A stretch of 64,000 nucleotides of DNA from Allobrachymonas chironomi DSM 19884 (GTDB lineage: Bacteria; Pseudomonadota; Gammaproteobacteria; Burkholderiales; Burkholderiaceae_C), in NCBI RefSeq assembly GCF_000374625.1, contig NZ_KB894766.1, forward strand, positions 432,173-496,172, in the 5' to 3' direction. A program made the translations under genes and the position numbers. The notes beneath the pieces were generated by a model, which was not told where the DNA came from, did no database searches, and was given only the letters and a program-made list of their open reading frames with translations. Every line of letters starts with the position of its first letter. Within the stretch, counting starts at the first letter, position 1. Shown piece by piece: positions 30,930 to 40,146 of the stretch.

Positions 30930-31571
30930 ATGTCAGCCATCAGCCCTTCCGATCCACGCCGTCCTGCCCTGTTGCTGGCCTCTTTCCTCCTGCTGCTGAT
31001 CCTGGCCGTATCCTTCACCATGACTGGCGACCGCATGACCTGGCTGCTGGAAACGCTGCCGGTCATGATCGCCCTGCCGCTGCTCTGGGCCACGCACAAG
31101 CGCTATCCGCTCACCAGCCTGCTCTACGGGCTGATCTTCCTGCACTGCGTGGTACTGATCTACGGCGGCATCTACACCTATGCCAAGACGCCGTTCGGCT
31201 TTGTGCTGCAGGACTGGCTCGGCACCATGCGCAACCCCTACGACAAGATCGGCCACTTCGTGCAGGGCTTCGTGCCCGCCATGATGGCGCGCGAAATCCT
31301 GCTGCGCGGCGATCATGTCAAGGGGCCCTGGTTGCGCAGCTTCCTGATCATCTGCGTGGTGATGTTCATCAGCTCCTTCTACGAGCTGCTGGAGTGGTGG
31401 GTGGCATTGCTCAGCGGCGAATCGGCCGAAGCCTTTCTCGGCACCCAGGGCGATCCGTGGGATACCCAGTCCGACATGGGCTTTGCCCTGCTGGGCAGCA
31501 TCTGCGCCTTGCTGTTGCTGTCGCGCTGGCATGACCGGCAGCTGCGGCGGCTGCCTGCTGGCGGTTCCTGA
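30930..31571 (+). CDS. DUF2238 (YjdF-like) inner-membrane protein
   Basis: 213 residues with about six predicted transmembrane helices. The conserved DUF2238 segments are seen: YGGIYTYAKTPFG, RNPYDKIGHFVQGFVPA, FYELLEWWVA and GDPWDTQSDMGFALLG. The charged and His residues inside helices suggest a membrane enzyme or transporter, but the function is unknown. It is divergent from the ATPase gene. Confidence 0.88.
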   Translation: MSAISPSDPRRPALLLASFLLLLILAVSFTMTGDRMTWLLETLPVMIALPLLWATHKRYPLTSLLYGLIFLHCVVLIYGGIYTYAKTPFGFVLQDWLGTMRNPYDKIGHFVQGFVPAMMAREILLRGDHVKGPWLRSFLIICVVMFISSFYELLEWWVALLSGESAEAFLGTQGDPWDTQSDMGFALLGSICALLLLSRWHDRQLRRLPAGGS

Positions 31572-31686
31572 TATCTGCTTCTGCGCCCTCCGGCAAGCGC
31601 CCTGGTCTGACAAGCCTGTCACGGAATACGGGCTATAGTGGGATTTCCACACTGTCGTGGACACCATTGCAGAAAGGAAGCAAGAA

Positions 31687-31995
31687 ATGTCTCATGAAGG
31701 TTATCACGAGCCTGTCAGCGAACTCACCGACGCCACGCGCGACATGCACCGCGCCATCGTCTCCCTGATGGAAGAACTGGAAGCCGTGGACTGGTACAAC
31801 CAGCGCGCCGATGCCTGCAAGGATCCCGAGCTGAAGAAGATCCTGGAGCACAACCGCGACGAGGAAAAGGAACACGCCGCCATGACGCTGGAGTGGATCC
31901 GCCGCCAGGATCCGAAGTTTGACGGCTTCCTGCGCGAATTCCTGTTTCAGGATGGCAGCGTCACCGAAGCCGAAGAAAACATGCACAAGAAATAA
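31687..31995 (+). CDS. Encapsulated-ferritin-like (EncFtn family) protein without a targeting tail
   Basis: 102 residues. Closely resembles the encapsulated ferritin family typified by Rhodospirillum rubrum EncFtn: AIVSLMEELEAVDWYNQR carries the ferroxidase Glu29/Glu30/Glu32 and Trp36/Tyr37, and HNRDEEKEHAAMTLEW supplies Glu60 and His63. These open ferritins form decamers that oxidise iron. The C-terminus ends at NMHKK shortly after the second helix, with no extension that could be an encapsulin-docking peptide, and no shell gene adjoins it. Ribosome-binding site GGAAG precedes the ATG; a hairpin follows. Confidence 0.88.
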   Translation: MSHEGYHEPVSELTDATRDMHRAIVSLMEELEAVDWYNQRADACKDPELKKILEHNRDEEKEHAAMTLEWIRRQDPKFDGFLREFLFQDGSVTEAEENMHKK

Positions 31996-32013
31996 TCCCG
32001 TGCCATGCACAGA

Positions 32014-32042
32014 GCATGCCGCACGCACCGGCGGCGGCATGC
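32014..32042. terminator. Hairpin between EncFtn-like and DUF2788 genes
   Basis: 9-bp arms GCATGCCGC / GCGGCATGC between converging genes, directly abutting the DUF2788 stop. Probably serves both. Confidence 0.55.
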
Positions 32043-32264
32043 TTACAGGATTTGGCCCTTCTCGATGATGTACTCGATCAGGAGTTTGGCCACAAAGCCG
32101 GTGAAACCCAGACCCAGTGCCAGAAACAGCCAGAAGGTGCCGGTCTTGCCTGCCTTGGACTCCCAGGCCAGCTGCGCAATGATGAACACCATGTAGAGCA
32201 TGAAGGCCCCGACGCCAAACGTCAGGCCGAACCAGGCAATCTGCTCTTCGCTGTATCCAAACAT
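32043..32264 (-). CDS. DUF2788 family small membrane protein
   Basis: 73 residues starting MFGYSEEQIAWFG. Two transmembrane helices (about 11-31 and 44-65) joined by WESKAGKTGTF. The pattern and the FVAKLLIEYIIEKG C-terminus match DUF2788, a small protein of unknown role in beta- and gammaproteobacteria. The start is set by the family's usual N-terminus. Confidence 0.85.
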   Translation of the reverse strand: MFGYSEEQIAWFGLTFGVGAFMLYMVFIIAQLAWESKAGKTGTFWLFLALGLGFTGFVAKLLIEYIIEKGQIL

Positions 32265-32390
32265 GCTGTGACTTCCGTGTAATGCTGGGGACGCGCCGCG
32301 TCCGGAAAAAGATGCTGCTAGTGTAATCCAGCCCTCCAAGACCCTGATGCTGTTGCCGGATCCCGCGCTGGCACTGTCGCCGGAAACAGC

Positions 32391-32413
32391 AATGGCCTGC
32401 AGTGCAGGCCATT
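32391..32413 (-). terminator. Terminator of the Spy-like gene
   Basis: 10-bp arms AATGGCCTGC / GCAGGCCATT with a 3-nt loop, 26 bp beyond the stop of the minus-strand gene. Confidence 0.6.
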
Positions 32414-32438
32414 GGCTGGTTGGTAGCAGACGGGCTGC

Positions 32439-32858
32439 TTACTTCTTCTTGGCAGGTGCCTTGCGCTGTTGCTGCGGCTCGGGCTGTGCCGTCATGTCGT
32501 CAAACACCTTCTTCTGGTCACTGTCCAGCGTGTTGTACAGCGCCAGGTTGGCATCGTAGCGACGGTTCATGAAGGCGCTTTCCTCGCTCATGCGCTGCTT
32601 CAGGAAGGCAATGCGCTGCGTCGTGTTCATGGCATTGAACTGCTTTGGCGTGGGCGTGGCGCTCGGGCGGAAGTCCTGGTTGTAGGTGTTGAGAAAGCTG
32701 TTCCAGGCCCCTTCCTGGGCGGCGGTGATCTTCAGCGCAGCCTTGGCTTGCTGCATCGGCGCTGCACCCTGCTGGGCATGCGCCATACCGGCCAGGCCGA
32801 CACCGGCTGTCAGGGCAATCGCCATGGCTGTCTTGCTGATCATCTTGCTGATAGTCAT
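32439..32858 (-). CDS. Spy/CpxP-type periplasmic LTxxQ-motif protein
   Basis: 139 residues. A signal peptide ends at AHAQ (about residue 29). The mature part is mostly helical with two degenerate LTxxQ-like motifs, LKITAAQEGAW and LDSDQKKVFDD, which define the Spy/CpxP chaperone-like family that protects periplasmic proteins. The C-terminus is basic (KAPAKKK). It lies next to the copper-resistance genes, and periplasmic Spy proteins are often envelope-stress or metal induced, so a link is possible but not shown. Confidence 0.8.
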   Translation of the reverse strand: MTISKMISKTAMAIALTAGVGLAGMAHAQQGAAPMQQAKAALKITAAQEGAWNSFLNTYNQDFRPSATPTPKQFNAMNTTQRIAFLKQRMSEESAFMNRRYDANLALYNTLDSDQKKVFDDMTAQPEPQQQRKAPAKKK

Positions 32859-32993
32859 ATCTTTCCTTGTCCTCGGACACTAGCGCGGTCACCACCGTGG
32901 CGTACCGCATGGATATCAGTATTGCGCGGAATTTAGGCCGCAGACGTTATCAGGGCCAGAGTTTTGTAACCAAACCTGTGGTGGCTGCGCCCA

Positions 32994-33407
32994 TCAGGCT
33001 GTCCTGCCTTGACCACAGGCCTGACCTTCCAGCGAATCCAGAATCGGGCAATCCGGGCGTTCATCGCCATGGCAGGCATGGATCAGCGTTTGCAGGGTCT
33101 GCTGCATCGCCTGCATGTCGGCAATGCGCTGCGCCAGCGCATCGGCATGGCGTTGTGCCAACTGCCGTACCTGGGCGCTGCTCCGGCCCTGGTCACGCCA
33201 CAGCCCGAGCAGCTCGGTCAGCTGCTCCATGTCAAAACCCAGGCTGCGCCCACGCTGGATAAAGCGCAGCGCATGGATATCGTTTTCGTCGTACAGGCGG
33301 TAGCCGCTTTCGCTGCGCGCAATGCCGGGCAGCAGACCCTGTGATTCATAGTGCCGGATCATGCGCGCCGACAGGCCGGACAGGCGCGTGGCCATGCTGA
33401 TATGCAC
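32994..33407 (-). CDS. cueR: Cu(I)-responsive MerR-family regulator CueR
   Basis: MerR activator, 137 residues from a GTG that gives the usual N-terminus HISMATRLSGLSARMIRHYE. HTH and wing (RSESGYRLYDENDIHALRFI) are followed by a coiled-coil and the copper-binding end: CHGDERPDCPIL carries the two Cys of CueR-type sensors. The frame is open upstream to an ATG at 33512 that overlaps the copZ stop by 8 bp, because the start region contains an in-frame 36-bp repeat; from that ATG the protein would be 172 residues with HISMATRL twice. The GTG start is chosen from the family pattern only. Co-transcribed with copZ. Confidence 0.85.
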   Translation of the reverse strand: MHISMATRLSGLSARMIRHYESQGLLPGIARSESGYRLYDENDIHALRFIQRGRSLGFDMEQLTELLGLWRDQGRSSAQVRQLAQRHADALAQRIADMQAMQQTLQTLIHACHGDERPDCPILDSLEGQACGQGRTA

Positions 33408-33483
33408 CGGCCACTGCGTGTACTGCACCGTGTGCTGGATGTTCCGGAGGCGCGTGGCCATGCTGATATGCACCGGCCACTGC
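33382..33483 (-). repeat. 36-bp direct repeat at the cueR start
   Basis: An exact 36-bp sequence occurs at 33382-33417 and 33448-33483, 66 bp apart, so the copies are in the same reading frame. Each encodes QWPVHISMATRL, the beginning of CueR. The 30 bp between them is not duplicated. Confidence 0.95.
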
Positions 33484-33504
33484 ACCAGTTCCGGGTTTGG
33501 CACT

Positions 33505-33717
33505 TCAGCCATGCAGGATCTCGGTCTCGTAGCCTTCCTCGACAATCGCGGCGCGCAATGCAGCTGCATCGGCGGCAGACTGCACTTCAACCAGATTGGC
33601 GGCACGGTCGATGCGTACCTGCGCATCTGCATCCACCTGCTGGATCGCCTGGATCACGGCTTTTTCGCAATGGCCGCAGGTCATGCCGGTTACCTGGAAA
33701 CGTTGGGTCTGGGACAT
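33505..33717 (-). CDS. copZ: Copper chaperone CopZ (heavy-metal-associated domain)
   Basis: 70-residue ferredoxin-fold metallochaperone. The Cu(I)-binding motif MTCGHCEKAV lies at about residues 12-21. It hands copper to an export ATPase or to the CueR sensor. A MerR-type operator sits 58 bp upstream and cueR follows at once, so the pair is an autoregulated copper-sensing operon. The usual CopA ATPase is not in this window. Ribosome-binding site GAAAGGAAAG precedes the ATG. Confidence 0.93.
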   Translation of the reverse strand: MSQTQRFQVTGMTCGHCEKAVIQAIQQVDADAQVRIDRAANLVEVQSAADAAALRAAIVEEGYETEILHG

Positions 33718-33774
33718 GGTCTTTCCTTTCTGCTTCAGCAGGTACCCTGTGTACCTGCCATAGCATCATGATGC

Positions 33775-33799
33775 ACCTTGCCATGATGTCAATGTCAAG
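33775..33799 (-). promoter_or_regulatory. CueR-type operator/promoter of copZ-cueR
   Basis: On the minus strand a TTGACA -35 is followed by a dyad containing GGCAAGGT, then a -10-like CATCAT at a 19-bp spacing. The long spacer and the GGCAAGGT half-site match classical MerR/CueR promoters, which need the activator to twist the DNA. Confidence 0.65.
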
Positions 33800-33835
33800 C
33801 CGGGGGCATTCCGGCACGGCTGCCTGCTGCCGGCC

Positions 33836-33851
33836 TGTTTCACGTGAAACA
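33836..33851. other. parS site 1
   Basis: Perfect 16-bp TGTTTCACGTGAAACA, the universal ParB-binding consensus, between the flavin reductase and copZ genes, on the far side of the origin from parAB. Confidence 0.95.
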
Positions 33852-33863
33852 CGGCCGACCGGT

Positions 33864-34502
33864 TCAGGACTGGACTACAGGGCGTGCCAGGTAGTGCTGC
33901 TCCCGCGTATTGCTGTAGCCATCCCCGCCCAGCTTGCCCAGCGCATCCAGCTTTTTCGGGTCGATGCCCTTTTCTCCGGCCACGCTGTCGCTGACCTCGA
34001 TACCGATCACGTCAAGCAGCATCATGGTGCCGCCCATGGGCAAGGTGGAAATCGGCAGCACTTCACGCAAACGGCATTCATAGCGTACCGGTGCATCCAC
34101 CACACCCGGCACCTGCACCAGGCGGCTATCGGCACGTTGCAAACCGGCCAGATCAAATTCGCTGATCTCGGGCGGATACAGGCCAGCGCAGCTGTTCATG
34201 GCTTCGAGTTGCGAAGTAGCAGCGATCTGCACCACGCATTCGCGTGTTTCCAGCAGATTGCTCAGCGTGTCCTTGTGCGGGCGTTCTTCCGTGCGTTGCG
34301 GCGGATTGACCTGGGTGATGGCCAGGATGGGCGGGTTGACACTGGCCACGGTAAAGAAGGAATACGGTGCCAGGTTGTCCACCCCGGCCGCGCTACGCGT
34401 GCTGATCCAGGCAATAGGGCGCGGAACTATGCCGTCAACCAGCAGCTGATAGACGTTGCGCGGGGGAACAGGGGCATTCTCCTGGGTCAGGTCAAAGAAC
34501 AT
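33864..34502 (-). CDS. Flavin reductase-like FMN-binding protein
   Basis: 212 residues of the flavin-reductase-like (split-barrel) family. Segments VPRPIAWISTRSAAGVDNLAPYSFF and GEKGIDPKKLDALGKLGGDGYSNTRE are characteristic of the subgroup with DUF447-like ends, whose members bind FMN and may reduce flavins or act on small quinones. Substrate unknown. The upstream region is AT-rich (34510-34545), likely a promoter. parS site 1 lies 12 bp after its stop. Confidence 0.88.
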   Translation of the reverse strand: MFFDLTQENAPVPPRNVYQLLVDGIVPRPIAWISTRSAAGVDNLAPYSFFTVASVNPPILAITQVNPPQRTEERPHKDTLSNLLETRECVVQIAATSQLEAMNSCAGLYPPEISEFDLAGLQRADSRLVQVPGVVDAPVRYECRLREVLPISTLPMGGTMMLLDVIGIEVSDSVAGEKGIDPKKLDALGKLGGDGYSNTREQHYLARPVVQS

Positions 34503-34665
34503 GGTGGGCCTCTACAATTTATCTATAAATATAACATTCATGATTGCCTGAATATGAGGCACATCCAGGCAATCTCATCACAACACCAGCGCAATCTGTC
34601 TCCTGCAGCGCCTGCAGGCCGTCTGGGCAGCTGGGCAAGCCCTTGCCCCCTGGGCTGAAAGAAAT

Positions 34666-34693
34666 AACGCCTCCAGGGCTTGCTGGAGGCGTT
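34666..34693 (-). terminator. Intrinsic terminator of the TRIC-channel gene
   Basis: 11-bp arms AACGCCTCCAG / CTGGAGGCGTT with a 6-nt loop. Read on the minus strand it is followed by a T-rich tail (ATTTCTTTC). Confidence 0.85.
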
Positions 34694-34718
34694 TACGCAC
34701 GGATTCGCTGCAGGGGGC

Positions 34719-35375
34719 TCAGTGGCTGTCCAGCTGCGGCAGCTTGATCCCCAGGAATGCCAGCAGCAGACGACTGCCGGCAATCAGGCTGGCCGCTACC
34801 ACGATATTCCAGAAGGTGCTCATCCAGCCCACTTCAATCAGCCCCAGCAGGATCCAGTTGCCGACAAAGGCGCAGGTGGCATAGGGCGTGGGATCGCTCA
34901 TCAGCATGGGCTTGGTGTTGCAAACCACATCGCGCAACAGGCCGCCAAAGGTGGCGGTGATGACGCCAATCATCACACAAGGCATGGGTGGCCAGCCCAG
35001 CAGCATGGCCAGATGGGTGCCGGTGGCGCTGAAGATGCCCAGGCCAATGGCATCGGCCACCATGATCATGCGCTGCGACAGCCAGCTCGACATGCGCAGT
35101 GTCAGGCTGGACAGCACCGACATGAACAGGATGCCCCACAACAGCTCGCTTTGCGTGACCCAGTAGAAAGGACGTTGCTGCAACATGATGTCGCGCAGCG
35201 TACCGCCGCCAAAGGCTGCCAGAAAGGTGGCGATGAAGGTGCCTACCGCATCCAGCTTGTTGTCTCGTGCGACAAACAGCCCGGACAGGGCAAAGGCAAA
35301 GGTGGCAATGACCTCGAACGCGAAAAACACGGTCTTCACGTCAATCGGTATGGGCGGGACATGTACGGAAATCAT
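34719..35375 (-). CDS. TRIC cation-channel family membrane protein (UPF0126, YadS-like)
   Basis: 218 residues, seven predicted transmembrane helices in two repeats. Each repeat carries the diagnostic glycine/arginine element: TFLAAFGGGTLRDIML and TATFGGLLRDVVCN. Bacterial homologues of trimeric intracellular cation channels conduct potassium or, in some cases, are proposed amino-acid exporters. It reads away from the origin, its start lying about 50 bp from the unwinding element. Confidence 0.9.
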   Translation of the reverse strand: MISVHVPPIPIDVKTVFFAFEVIATFAFALSGLFVARDNKLDAVGTFIATFLAAFGGGTLRDIMLQQRPFYWVTQSELLWGILFMSVLSSLTLRMSSWLSQRMIMVADAIGLGIFSATGTHLAMLLGWPPMPCVMIGVITATFGGLLRDVVCNTKPMLMSDPTPYATCAFVGNWILLGLIEVGWMSTFWNIVVAASLIAGSRLLLAFLGIKLPQLDSH

Positions 35376-35428
35376 GGCGTGGTGATTTTTTTGTTCAGGG
35401 CGAACTTGTCCCCTGTCTTTTAAAGAAT

Positions 35429-35457
35429 CTTATATATATAAGTAGTAGTAGTAGTAG
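35429..35457. repeat. AT-rich palindrome plus five TAG repeats (DnaA-trio candidate)
   Basis: A 14-bp palindrome of alternating A/T flanked by CT and AG, directly followed by five TAG units. In Bacillus the equivalent 3'-GAT-5' triplets bind DnaA on single-stranded DNA and direct opening of the AT-rich stretch. Here the repeat is unusually regular. Confidence 0.8.
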
Positions 35458-35623
35458 AGGGGCGGCGGTTTCTGTGGATAACTGTTTTTTTTCCTGTTGT
35501 CTCAAGCAGTTGCCGTACGCGACAAGTGGTGCATGAGCGCGTATCCGGGCTGTGGACCGGCAGACAACAATTGTCGCTCCGATCCGGAATCTGTGGATAA
35601 GCCCTGGCTTATGCAAAACTTGT

Positions 35624-35956
35624 CTACAGGGTTGTGCCTTGACGCTGGTTGGCGGGAGCAGTAAGTCGTTCCAGCTGTTCCAGAAACTGCATGGCGTGGA
35701 CGCGTGTGCGTGCCGGATCCGGATCGGTGCCGCACATATCGGCTGCCGGTGCCAGCTGGCTGCAGACGGCCGGCCGTTGCGGCTGGCCAAACAGGCGGCA
35801 GCGCTTGTTGTCGTCCAGTTGTCCACAGGGAACACCGGCCGGTTTCGGACGTGCCGGACCACCTGCGGGATCGGGAATCGGTGTGCTGATGCTGGGCGCG
35901 ATACAGCAGGCAGCACAACCAGGCCGGCAGGCCATGGCAGGGAGGTGATCGGTCAT
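35624..35956 (-). CDS. YkgJ family cysteine-cluster protein
   Basis: 110 residues. A zinc/iron-chelating cluster is evident: CRPGCAACC near residue 10-18, then C at GVPCGQL, CRLFG, RPAVCSQ and DMC. The family is predicted to coordinate a metal but has no assigned reaction. The gene carries a DnaA-box variant (TTGTCCACA) in its coding sequence and lies inside the origin region. Confidence 0.88.
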   Translation of the reverse strand: MTDHLPAMACRPGCAACCIAPSISTPIPDPAGGPARPKPAGVPCGQLDDNKRCRLFGQPQRPAVCSQLAPAADMCGTDPDPARTRVHAMQFLEQLERLTAPANQRQGTTL

Positions 35957-36113
35957 GGGACTTCCAGAGTGAACAGGGGGTTTACAGACAGGATCAGCCC
36001 CAACCGCTAAAATGGCGTCCCGGAAGCTTTTTTTCCAGGCACGTCACGTTTCCGGCAACCCGGTCCGGTGCATTGGCGTGCTTTTTTGTCCAGTCCTTGT
36101 CAAGCGGTTATAC

Positions 36114-38068
<1,955 letters not shown>

Positions 38069-38072
<4 letters not shown>

Positions 38073-38749
38073 ACATGGAAAGCGGATTGCGCCAGGGCCT
38101 GGCAGCCCTGTCCCTGAGCTTGGATGATGAGCAGATCGCCCGGCTGCTGGCCTATCTGGAACTGCTGCAGAAATGGAACCGCGTCTACAACCTGACGGCC
38201 GTGCGTGACCCGCAGCAGATGCTGACGCATCACCTGCTGGACAGCCTGGCTGCCGTGCCGCCCTTGCAGGCCTATCGCCGGCAGCATGTGGCGCACAGCC
38301 TGCTGGACGTCGGATCGGGTGGCGGTTTGCCGGGCGTGGTGTTTGCCATCTGTTGTCCGGACCTGCAGGTCCATTGTGTGGACACGGTGGGCAAGAAGGC
38401 TGCCTTCATCCAGACTGCAGCAGCGCAGCTGCGCCTGTCGAATCTGAAATCGATCCATGCACGTGTGGAGCAGCTGCAGGATCGCTACGATCTGATCAGC
38501 AGCCGCGCCTTTGCCACGCTGGCCGATTTCACCGCCTGGTCGCGTCAGGCGCTGGCTGAAGATGGCTGCTGGATGGCGCTCAAGGGCAAGCATCCGCAGC
38601 AGGAGATCGAGGCGCTGGCGCAGGATATCACCGTGTTTCACGTGGAACAACTGCAGGTGCCGCAGCTCGATGCCGAGCGCTGCATTGTCTGGATGCGGTT
38701 GGAAACGACTGCTGCTGCCAGCTCGTTGCAATTGAACATGCCGACATGA
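38069..38749 (+). CDS. rsmG: 16S rRNA (guanine527-N7)-methyltransferase
   Basis: Methylates G527 of 16S rRNA using S-adenosylmethionine. 226 residues. The SAM-binding [17 protein letters not shown] lies at about 76-92, and [20 protein letters not shown] precedes it as in other RsmG proteins. It overlaps mnmG by 4 bp (ATGA), the conserved gidA-gidB arrangement. A near-perfect parS lies in its 3' part. Loss of RsmG is known to give low-level streptomycin resistance. Confidence 0.96.
38634..38649. other. parS site 4 (in rsmG), one mismatch
   Basis: TGTTTCACGTGGAACA, 15 of 16 matches. Its reverse complement is a parS variant known to work in Bacillus subtilis. Encodes VFHVEQ. Confidence 0.8.
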
Positions 38750-38824
38750 CGCAGCTTTCATCAGCTGCTGCTGGCTGAACCGTACAATCACCTCATACAA
38801 GCATTCAAAGGAAGAGCATTCTCC

Positions 38825-39595
38825 ATGGCCCGCATATTCTGTATTGCCAACCAGAAAGGTGGAGTCGGCAAGACCACCACAACCGTCAACCTGGCGGCTG
38901 GACTGGCACGGCTGGGCCAGCGGGTGTTGCTGATTGACCTGGATCCACAGGGCAATGCCACCATGGGCTCCAATGTGGACAAGCGCCAGCTGGAACACAC
39001 GGTGTACGACGTGTTGCTGGAAGACTGCAAGGCGGCCGATGCCATTGTCAGTGCGGAACAGGTCGGCTACGACGTGCTAGGTGCGAATCGCGAACTGGCC
39101 GGCGCCGAGGTTGAGCTGGTCACCCAGGACCGCCGAGAAAAACGCCTCAAGCTGGCGTTGTCCAAAGTCAGGAAGAACTACGACTTCATCCTGATCGACT
39201 GCCCGCCGGCGCTGTCGCTGCTGACGCTCAACGGGCTGTGCTGCGCCCATGGTGTGATTGTGCCGATGCAGTGCGAGTACTTTGCACTCGAGGGTCTGAC
39301 CGATCTGGTCAACACGATTCGTCAGGTCCACGCCAACCTGAATCCGGAGCTCAAGGTCATCGGCCTGCTGCGCGTGATGTACGATCCGCGCATCACCTTG
39401 CAGCAGCAGGTCAGCGAACAGCTCAAGGAACACTTTGGCGACAAGGTATTCGAGACCGTGATCCCGCGCAACGTGCGTCTGGCCGAAGCGCCCAGCTACG
39501 GCCTGCCGGGTGTCGTGTTCGATGCTTCGGCCAAGGGCAGCAAGGCCTTTGTCGAGTTCGCCCGGGAGATGGTGCAGCGCGTGCAGCAGGATTGA
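38825..39595 (+). CDS. parA: Chromosome-partitioning ATPase ParA (Soj type)
   Basis: Segregation ATPase of 256 residues that forms gradients on DNA to move ParB-parS complexes. The deviant Walker A NQKGGVGKTTTTVN is at residues 8-21, Walker A' motif LIDLDPQGNATMG follows, and VLIDCPPALS supplies Walker B. No N-terminal helix-turn-helix, so chromosomal Soj rather than plasmid type. Ribosome-binding site AAAGGAAGAG lies upstream. A TACAAT at 38783-38788 may be its -10. Confidence 0.97.
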   Translation: MARIFCIANQKGGVGKTTTTVNLAAGLARLGQRVLLIDLDPQGNATMGSNVDKRQLEHTVYDVLLEDCKAADAIVSAEQVGYDVLGANRELAGAEVELVTQDRREKRLKLALSKVRKNYDFILIDCPPALSLLTLNGLCCAHGVIVPMQCEYFALEGLTDLVNTIRQVHANLNPELKVIGLLRVMYDPRITLQQQVSEQLKEHFGDKVFETVIPRNVRLAEAPSYGLPGVVFDASAKGSKAFVEFAREMVQRVQQD

Positions 39596-39603
39596 GCAGC
39601 GGC

Positions 39604-40134
39604 ATGCGTTATCTCACGCTTCCCGGCTGGCATGGCAGTGGCCCGCAACATTGGCAGACGCTGTGGGAACAGCAGCCGGGCTTCCGGCGAGTGCAGCAGC
39701 ATGATTGGGAACAGCCGCTGCGGGGTGACTGGATGATGCAGCTGGAAGAGCAGTTGCTGCAGTCCGATGAGCCCGTCGTGCTGGTGGCACACAGTCTGGG
39801 TTGCTGGCTGGTGGCGGCATGGGCCGGTCATTCGCAGAATGTGGCGCGCGTACGTGCCGCCCTGCTGGTGGCACCACCGGACCTGCAGCAGCAGCCGATA
39901 CCGCAGCTGCACAGCTGGAAGGGAAGCGATACGCAGCGGCTGCCATTCGCCAGCCTGCTGCTGGCCAGCAGCAATGATCCCTTCTGCACGCTGGCACGTT
40001 CACGCGAGCTGGCACGGCAATGGGGCTGTCAGTGGCAGGATGTCGGAGCGCTGGGGCATGTGAATGCCGACAGCGGATTGGGAGATTGGCCGCAGGGTCG
40101 GCTGCTGCTGCGCGAATGGGTCGCGGCAGCCTGA
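39604..40134 (+). CDS. RBBP9/YdeN-type alpha/beta hydrolase
   Basis: 176 residues. Small serine hydrolase: LPGWHGSGPQHWQTLWE at the N-terminus, nucleophile Ser in AHSLGCW, Asp in SSNDPFCT and His in ALGHVNADSGLGDWPQG, a complete triad. The same family marks RBBP9 and Bacillus YdeN; natural substrates are unknown. It lies between parA (8 bp after) and parB (12 bp before) in one operon. Confidence 0.9.
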   Translation: MRYLTLPGWHGSGPQHWQTLWEQQPGFRRVQQHDWEQPLRGDWMMQLEEQLLQSDEPVVLVAHSLGCWLVAAWAGHSQNVARVRAALLVAPPDLQQQPIPQLHSWKGSDTQRLPFASLLLASSNDPFCTLARSRELARQWGCQWQDVGALGHVNADSGLGDWPQGRLLLREWVAAA

Positions 40135-40146
40135 AGGAGCAAGAAG

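Noticed and set aside
33382..33483. Terminal repeats of a mobile element
   Set aside because: The repeats are direct, short and flank only 30 bp inside a gene; no transposase or target-site duplication.
35441..35457. Simple (TAG)n microsatellite with no role
   Set aside because: Its exact place between AT-rich DNA and a GC-rich block with a DnaA box on the correct strand fits a DnaA-trio better than chance slippage.
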